Positions 60,108 to 64,000 of a stretch of DNA of 64,000 nucleotides are shown piece after piece. The translations under genes were made by a program, and so were the position numbers. The notes under the pieces were generated by a model that had not been told where the DNA came from, ran no database searches, and saw only the letters and a list, made by a program, of their open reading frames with translations. The DNA comes from CADEED01 sp020442965 (lineage in GTDB: Bacteria; Pseudomonadota; Gammaproteobacteria; Steroidobacterales; Steroidobacteraceae): positions 1 through 64,000 of the forward strand of contig JAWLAH010000012.1 of the NCBI GenBank assembly GCA_041395525.1, given 5' to 3'. Numbering within the stretch: position 1 is the first letter of the stretch; every line of letters starts with the position of its first letter.

Positions 60108-61160
60108 TCAGGGCAGATTGCCGATCAGGCGGCTGCTGAGCCAGGACGCGACCGGTACCGGTAACCGCTTCCAGGCGGCGACAGCGAGCGCGTACTTGGG
60201 ATTTTGCGGATTGAGCTGTGGTAGTTCCGCGCCGGATTTCAGCCAATAATGCCAATACAACTGCTGCGGCTCGGCACCCCACTGACGCTTGAAGCGAAAC
60301 GTACCGCTGTCACGCGTACAGCGACCGAAGTCGAAATGGGCGAGCCCGAGCTCTACTGCATGCTCGATCACGGTGGCATAGAGCAGCATGTTGACACCCG
60401 ATCGATTCACTTCGCGCAGACTGCTCGCCCATGGAATCTCCATGGTGTCGCCGTGGCAAATGACGAGGCCCGCCGCCACGGCACGGCCATCGAGTCGCAC
60501 GATCGCGATCCGCGCCGTGTCGCCACAGATGCGCATGATCTCGGCGAAGAATGCGAGTGGATAGGAGGGCGTGCCGAGATCGCGCATATTGCGCGCCAAC
60601 ACGGCGTGGAAATCATCCAGCAACTCGGCGCCGCCCATTGTGGCGACCGCACCGTCGCGGGTTGGCCGCTTGATCTGCGAACGCACTTTGGCGCCTAACT
60701 GTTTGTTGAGCACCGCGACGCTGTTCGGCAGTGGCAACACCAGCGTCACTTTGTCCTGTCGCGATGGCCAATGCGGCACGTGATCGGCTCGATGCCGCAG
60801 TTCGGCGTGGCGCACACCGAGCTGCTCGGCGAGCGACTGGCAGTACTCGAAAAGCGCGGCATACGCAGCCGGCGAAACCGCGATCGCACCACCGTAATTG
60901 AAATAGGGCAGCGACACCAGAAAATCGCCGAACAACGAGCTCTTCAAACGTGTCAGGGGCAGCACGCCCTGTATTGCGCCCGCCGAATTCCGCGTCGCGA
61001 TGTAGTAGGTCTGCCGGCCGAAAACCTTGGAGAAGACCGACCGCCAAGCGTACCGATGATAAATCGCAGCACCTGTTTGCCGGCCTACGAACTCATCCCA
61101 CTCTTCTGCCATTGCCTCCTGCACCAGCTCCGCACGCAGCGGGGTCGTGGCCGCAGTCAC
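60108..61160 (-). CDS. XrtA-system FemAB-like acyl/aminoacyl transferase
   Basis: 350 residues. The order of features matches TIGR03019-like FemAB relatives: EEWDEFVGRQTGAAIYHRYAWRSVFSKVFGRQTYYIATR, GDFLVSLPYFNYGGAIA, and KVRSQIKRPTRDGAVATMGG. VICHGDTMEIPWASSLREVNRSGVNMLLYATVIEHAVELGLAHFDFGRCTRDSGTFRFKRQWGAEPQQLYWHYW completes the second GNAT-like lobe. It probably attaches an aminoacyl or acyl group to the polysaccharide or its lipid-linked precursor. It lies 28 bp after the tyrosine kinase gene. Confidence 0.92.
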   Translation of the reverse strand: MTAATTPLRAELVQEAMAEEWDEFVGRQTGAAIYHRYAWRSVFSKVFGRQTYYIATRNSAGAIQGVLPLTRLKSSLFGDFLVSLPYFNYGGAIAVSPAAYAALFEYCQSLAEQLGVRHAELRHRADHVPHWPSRQDKVTLVLPLPNSVAVLNKQLGAKVRSQIKRPTRDGAVATMGGAELLDDFHAVLARNMRDLGTPSYPLAFFAEIMRICGDTARIAIVRLDGRAVAAGLVICHGDTMEIPWASSLREVNRSGVNMLLYATVIEHAVELGLAHFDFGRCTRDSGTFRFKRQWGAEPQQLYWHYWLKSGAELPQLNPQNPKYALAVAAWKRLPVPVASWLSSRLIGNLP

Positions 61161-61188
61161 GGTAATGCTTGTGCTCTATTCACGAGCG

Positions 61189-62025
61189 CTAACCAACATC
61201 GTCGCCGTAGTTGGCGTATTCACCATAATACCCGACCAGCGACGAGCGCCGCGTCTGGTTGATGATGCAGCGTACCAGCGGACCGCCCGGCACCTGGGCA
61301 AGCGCATCCTGCACGGTGCCGCGCAAGGTGTGATCGGCGCGTATCACGAAAACCACTTGGCCCACGCCGCGTGCCAGCACCTGCGCCTCGGTGCGCGCCA
61401 GTACGGGCGGTGAATCGATCAAGAGGATGCGCCCCGGGTAGGCCTCCAGAAACCAGCTCACGAGGCGCGCAAACCCGGGACCCGCGAGCGCTTCCGGCCC
61501 GTTCGGGATTCGCTCACCCGAAGGCAGTAGCGAGAAGCGCGGAATATTGGTATCCACGACGACCTGACTCGGCGACATCTCTGGGTTGCGGAGCAGATCG
61601 GTGAGTCCGGGCCGTCCGACCGCTCCGCACAACATGGACAACTGGCAACGTTCGATGTCGCCATCGACGAGCAGCACGCCCGAGCCCTGTTCGTGCGCAA
61701 TGCTGAGCGCGAGATTCAAGGTCGTGAACGTCTTGCCCTCTTCCGGCACTGAACTGGTCACAAGTACCAGATCTCCGTCCGGAATCTGCTCGGCCTCGGC
61801 GCCGAAAGCGGCGGCGAGTACTGGCCACTTGATGCGGCGGAAGTCTTCCTCGCGACGGCGCACTTCGAGTTCATCGTAAGGCAGGACGCCGTATCGCCGC
61901 AGGTTCTCGAGATCGATCGTGATCGATTCGCGCGCCTGCGTGACTGCAGCGGAATCCCGATTCTGCACCGGCCACTCGCCACCCGGTGGTCTGAGCCGCC
62001 GAATATTCTTGTCCACGATACTCAT
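61189..62025 (-). CDS. XrtA-associated tyrosine autokinase (BY-kinase, chain-length regulator)
   Basis: 278 residues. The Walker A loop SSVPEEGKTFTTLNLA (Lys98) is followed by the A' motif VLLVDGDIERCQLS and the Walker B ILLIDSPPVL. The C-terminal tyrosine cluster is YYGEYANYGDD. It is the cytoplasmic kinase partner of the chain-length protein encoded 42 bp upstream and would control polymer length by autophosphorylation. The loop has Glu where many BY-kinases have Gly (PGEGK), and A' reads DGD where DAD is usual. Confidence 0.9.
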   Translation of the reverse strand: MSIVDKNIRRLRPPGGEWPVQNRDSAAVTQARESITIDLENLRRYGVLPYDELEVRRREEDFRRIKWPVLAAAFGAEAEQIPDGDLVLVTSSVPEEGKTFTTLNLALSIAHEQGSGVLLVDGDIERCQLSMLCGAVGRPGLTDLLRNPEMSPSQVVVDTNIPRFSLLPSGERIPNGPEALAGPGFARLVSWFLEAYPGRILLIDSPPVLARTEAQVLARGVGQVVFVIRADHTLRGTVQDALAQVPGGPLVRCIINQTRRSSLVGYYGEYANYGDDVG

Positions 62026-62067
62026 GACGTTAACCGTTCCCTAGTTGTGCGCCACGCAGGAAGCACC

Positions 62068-63624
62068 TCATATGACCCGCAGCAACACGACGTTCAGCAA
62101 GTAGGCGCCGATCAAGAGCGCCAGACAGCCCGTCACCAACACGCCATCGCGCCGGTACCAGGGAGTCAAGGTCGCATCGAAACTACGCGCAACCGAGCCG
62201 AGTACACGCAGGCCGAGAGCGGACTGCACATCACGACGTGAAGAAAACACGGGCCGCAGCAGATTGAGGAGAAATGCGGCTGCCACCCCAACACCGAACG
62301 CGAGCATGGCTACCAACGTGAACAAGAGCATGCGATTAGGTTCGTCCGGCACCAGCGGCACCACGGGCGGATCGACGATCCGGAACTTGAGCTTGTCGGT
62401 ATTCTCATCCGCCTGCTCGGAAATGCGCGCCGATTCCAGACGTGTCACCAGTGCGGTGTACTGGGTGCGGTTCACTTCGTAATCACGATTGAGCTGAGCC
62501 AGCTGCGCCTCGACTTCCGGTGCAACGGTCACGCGCGAGCGCAACCGCGCCAGCTGCGCCTGCAATTGCCCGAGCTGCCCACGCACCTCGGCCAGCTCCG
62601 CATTTGTCTGACTGAGTGACACGCGAATGGTCTGATAAACCGGATTGATCGCCAGACGTTGTGAATTGGTCGCTCCAGTGCCTTCCTGCGTCGGGAACAT
62701 CACGCCCGCAGCGCCGCCTTGCTCGCGCAGCCGGCGATTCTCCGCTTTCATGCGCTTGATCGTCTCGAGGCCCGAAACGATGTCGGGATGTTTGTCCGTG
62801 TACTGCAGGCGCAGCTGATCGACCTTGGCCTGCAGCTCCGCGATTTGACCGTCGTACGGGCCCGAGTCGGCCGATGACTGCAGGGCACCAAAGGTAGGTG
62901 ACTCGCCATCGAGCTGGCGCTCGAGCTCGCGCCGACGCTCGCTGAGCTGCTTGCTGCGTGTCTGCAGCGCCTCGACATTGGTCATGAGCTGCTGCATCGA
63001 AGTGTAGTAATCGCCTGTCTGGCCGGGCATCACCCCGATGTTCTTTTGCTTGAAGCTCGCCAACGCTTCCTCGGCCTGACGCAACCGTTGCTCGTATGCC
63101 TTGATCTGTTCGGTGAGAAACTGCTGCGCACCAGTACTGTCGTCGCGCTTATAGCCGACAGTAGCGCGAACGAAATCGTCGAGCAATTTGGTGACTACCC
63201 GATGGGCCATGACCGGGTCGGTATTGCGATAGGCCAGCGTATAGACGCCGTCACGATTGCCGCTGACAAAAATTCGCCGTGACAATTCCGAAACAACCTG
63301 CTGCAACTGTGTCGGCGTCAGATCCTTCGGCGCAAGGCCGGTTTCCTGCGCGACACGCTCGAGGCTCGGTCGCGCCAGCAGCAGCGTATGCATCATATCG
63401 AGATCGGTATTGCTGTCGGTACCGACCGCCAGCCCCGACAGCAGCGGTCGCAGGACTGTCTCCGTATCGACGTAAACGCGCGCCTTGGCCTGATAGATAT
63501 CCCGCATCGACCAGACGTATGCCCAGCCCGCAAGCGCGAGCGCCCACATCAGCGCGAGCGCCAACCATCTGTACCGCCAGATGCCGAGCAGCGGCGAAAC
63601 GAATCGATGCGTGTTGGAAATCAT
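62068..63624 (-). CDS. XrtA-system polysaccharide chain-length determinant (Wzz/PCP type)
   Basis: 518 residues from the ATG at 63624. Transmembrane helix 1 (LALALMWALALAGWAYVWSM) is near the N terminus. A periplasmic domain with IYQAKARVYVDTETVLRPLLSGLAV and long coiled coils follows (IKAYEQRLRQAEEALASFKQ; QTRSKQLSERRRELERQLDG). A Pro-rich motif (DPPVVPLVPDEPNRM) precedes helix 2 (LLFTLVAMLAFGVGVAAAFLL). A short C-terminal part ends with another hydrophobic stretch. It fits TIGR03007. It controls chain length and bridges to the Wza-like exporter, and it heads the leftward operon. Confidence 0.92.
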   Translation of the reverse strand: MISNTHRFVSPLLGIWRYRWLALALMWALALAGWAYVWSMRDIYQAKARVYVDTETVLRPLLSGLAVGTDSNTDLDMMHTLLLARPSLERVAQETGLAPKDLTPTQLQQVVSELSRRIFVSGNRDGVYTLAYRNTDPVMAHRVVTKLLDDFVRATVGYKRDDSTGAQQFLTEQIKAYEQRLRQAEEALASFKQKNIGVMPGQTGDYYTSMQQLMTNVEALQTRSKQLSERRRELERQLDGESPTFGALQSSADSGPYDGQIAELQAKVDQLRLQYTDKHPDIVSGLETIKRMKAENRRLREQGGAAGVMFPTQEGTGATNSQRLAINPVYQTIRVSLSQTNAELAEVRGQLGQLQAQLARLRSRVTVAPEVEAQLAQLNRDYEVNRTQYTALVTRLESARISEQADENTDKLKFRIVDPPVVPLVPDEPNRMLLFTLVAMLAFGVGVAAAFLLNLLRPVFSSRRDVQSALGLRVLGSVARSFDATLTPWYRRDGVLVTGCLALLIGAYLLNVVLLRVI

Positions 63625-63771
63625 GGTCAGAAGTATCCACGGGCTCGGCGCGACCCTGCGCGAACCGCAGCTCAAATTCGACCGTCAGATTATCACGCTG
63701 AAGGCCCGTACCTCGCTATCGGAGTGCGTCCTGCGGCTCAAAAAAAGTGCTGTGATTCGAATACTCGCGAT

Positions 63772-63791
63772 CCTGTGAGATGCATCACAGG
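63772..63791. promoter_or_regulatory. Consensus CRP/Clp-type operator
   Basis: TGTGA (63774-63778), six bases, then TCACA (63785-63789), extended by CC/GG on each side to 7-bp perfect arms. This equals the full E. coli CRP and Xanthomonas Clp consensus. It lies between the two divergent polysaccharide units, about 150 bp from the chain-length gene start and about 82 bp from the partial GT4 start. No promoter hexamers were identified, so activation versus repression is open. Confidence 0.7.
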
Positions 63792-63872
63792 CCGCACCCC
63801 CCATTTGTGGCCTCACATGCTGCGTGCAGTGCATCAACGCAGCGGTACAACGGATGCGGTATCGTCCGGCCC

Positions 63873-64000
63873 TTGCGCATCCTGGTAGTCAGCAGCCTCT
63901 TTCCGCACGCAGCCGCGCCAAACGCCGGGCTGTTCATTCGTGAGCGCATGTTCCGCGTGGCGCGTGCCGGCGTACCGCTCAGAGTGCTGGCGCCGCAGTC
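63873..64000 (+). CDS. Glycosyltransferase family 4, N-terminal fragment (cut by window end)
   Basis: A TTG at 63873 opens LRILVVSSLFPHAAAPNAGLFIRERM and continues to the edge. This is the typical first strand-loop-helix of a GT4 enzyme (S-x-FP...G-x-F-x-RxR). No ATG or GTG in frame is present just upstream. It is divergent from the chain-length gene and probably begins the rightward arm of the XrtA locus. Confidence 0.8.
   Translation, partial: MRILVVSSLFPHAAAPNAGLFIRERMFRVARAGVPLRVLAPQ

Noticed and set aside
1..64000. GTTAG/CTAAC as an over-represented uptake or repeat sequence
   Set aside because: A rough expectation from base composition is about 80 copies on both strands, and I noticed fewer; only its codon context seems unusual.
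1..64000. tRNA, rRNA, CRISPR, transposase or phage genes
   Set aside because: Looked for TpsiC-like loops, direct-repeat arrays, transposase or integrase motifs; none found.

Overview
The window is 64 kb of compact, GC-rich (by eye about 63%) chromosomal DNA with no rRNA, tRNA, insertion sequence, prophage or CRISPR array that I could find. The gene set suggests a gammaproteobacterium of the Steroidobacter/Xanthomonas-like kind, but that is inference. It rests on a RimO-type methylthiotransferase, a complete exosortase-A (XrtA/PEP-CTERM) type exopolysaccharide locus, a perfect CRP/Clp-type half-site pair, GTG/TTG starts and GC-rich codon use. All family names, including the TIGR families, were assigned from recognised motifs and gene context, not from a database search.

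Positions 1-22.8 kb hold mixed housekeeping and accessory genes. In order they are: the end of a CheA-like kinase; a lipoprotein with a Rossmann fold; a beta-CASP metallo-beta-lactamase-fold nuclease; an orphan molybdopterin hydroxylase subunit; an M20 amidohydrolase whose signal peptide is out of frame; a glycosyltransferase; a WD40 protein coupled to a CobW-type metal GTPase; a YdcZ-type transporter; DUF3024 and EF-hand proteins; a UbiD-type decarboxylase with a methyltransferase; an SDR; a four-gene operon built around a PurD-like ATP-grasp enzyme; a DUF937-OmpA fusion; a FAD monooxygenase; and rimO.

Positions 22.8-64 kb form one long extracellular polysaccharide region. A leftward operon carries the outer-membrane export lipoprotein, a beta-barrel protein, glmS and a lipoprotein. 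Next come an XrtA-type polysaccharide deacetylase, two Wzx-type flippases, and a sugar-nucleotide island (RfbF, an SDR, a PIG-L deacetylase, two C-methyltransferase-like enzymes and a GT2). The XrtA-associated accessory set follows: acyl-CoA ligase, PLP decarboxylase, O-ligase, ACP and two alpha/beta-hydrolases. The last leftward operon has eight tightly packed genes: chain-length protein, tyrosine autokinase, FemAB-like protein, two asparagine-synthase-like amidotransferases, two GT4 enzymes and a deacetylase. A divergent GT4 gene is cut by the window end.

Read together, the second part encodes a Wzx/Wzy-style pathway. Sugars are activated (GlmS, RfbF), modified (methylation, deacetylation, amidation, acylation), assembled by several GTs, flipped, length-controlled and exported through a Wza-like lipoprotein. 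The exosortase itself and any PEP-CTERM substrate are not in the window and probably lie beyond 64 kb. The best candidates for undescribed biology are the PurD-like/methyltransferase operon (15.4-18.5 kb), the internally duplicated Cys-rich protein (30.5-31.5 kb), and the CDP-sugar island inside the XrtA locus.
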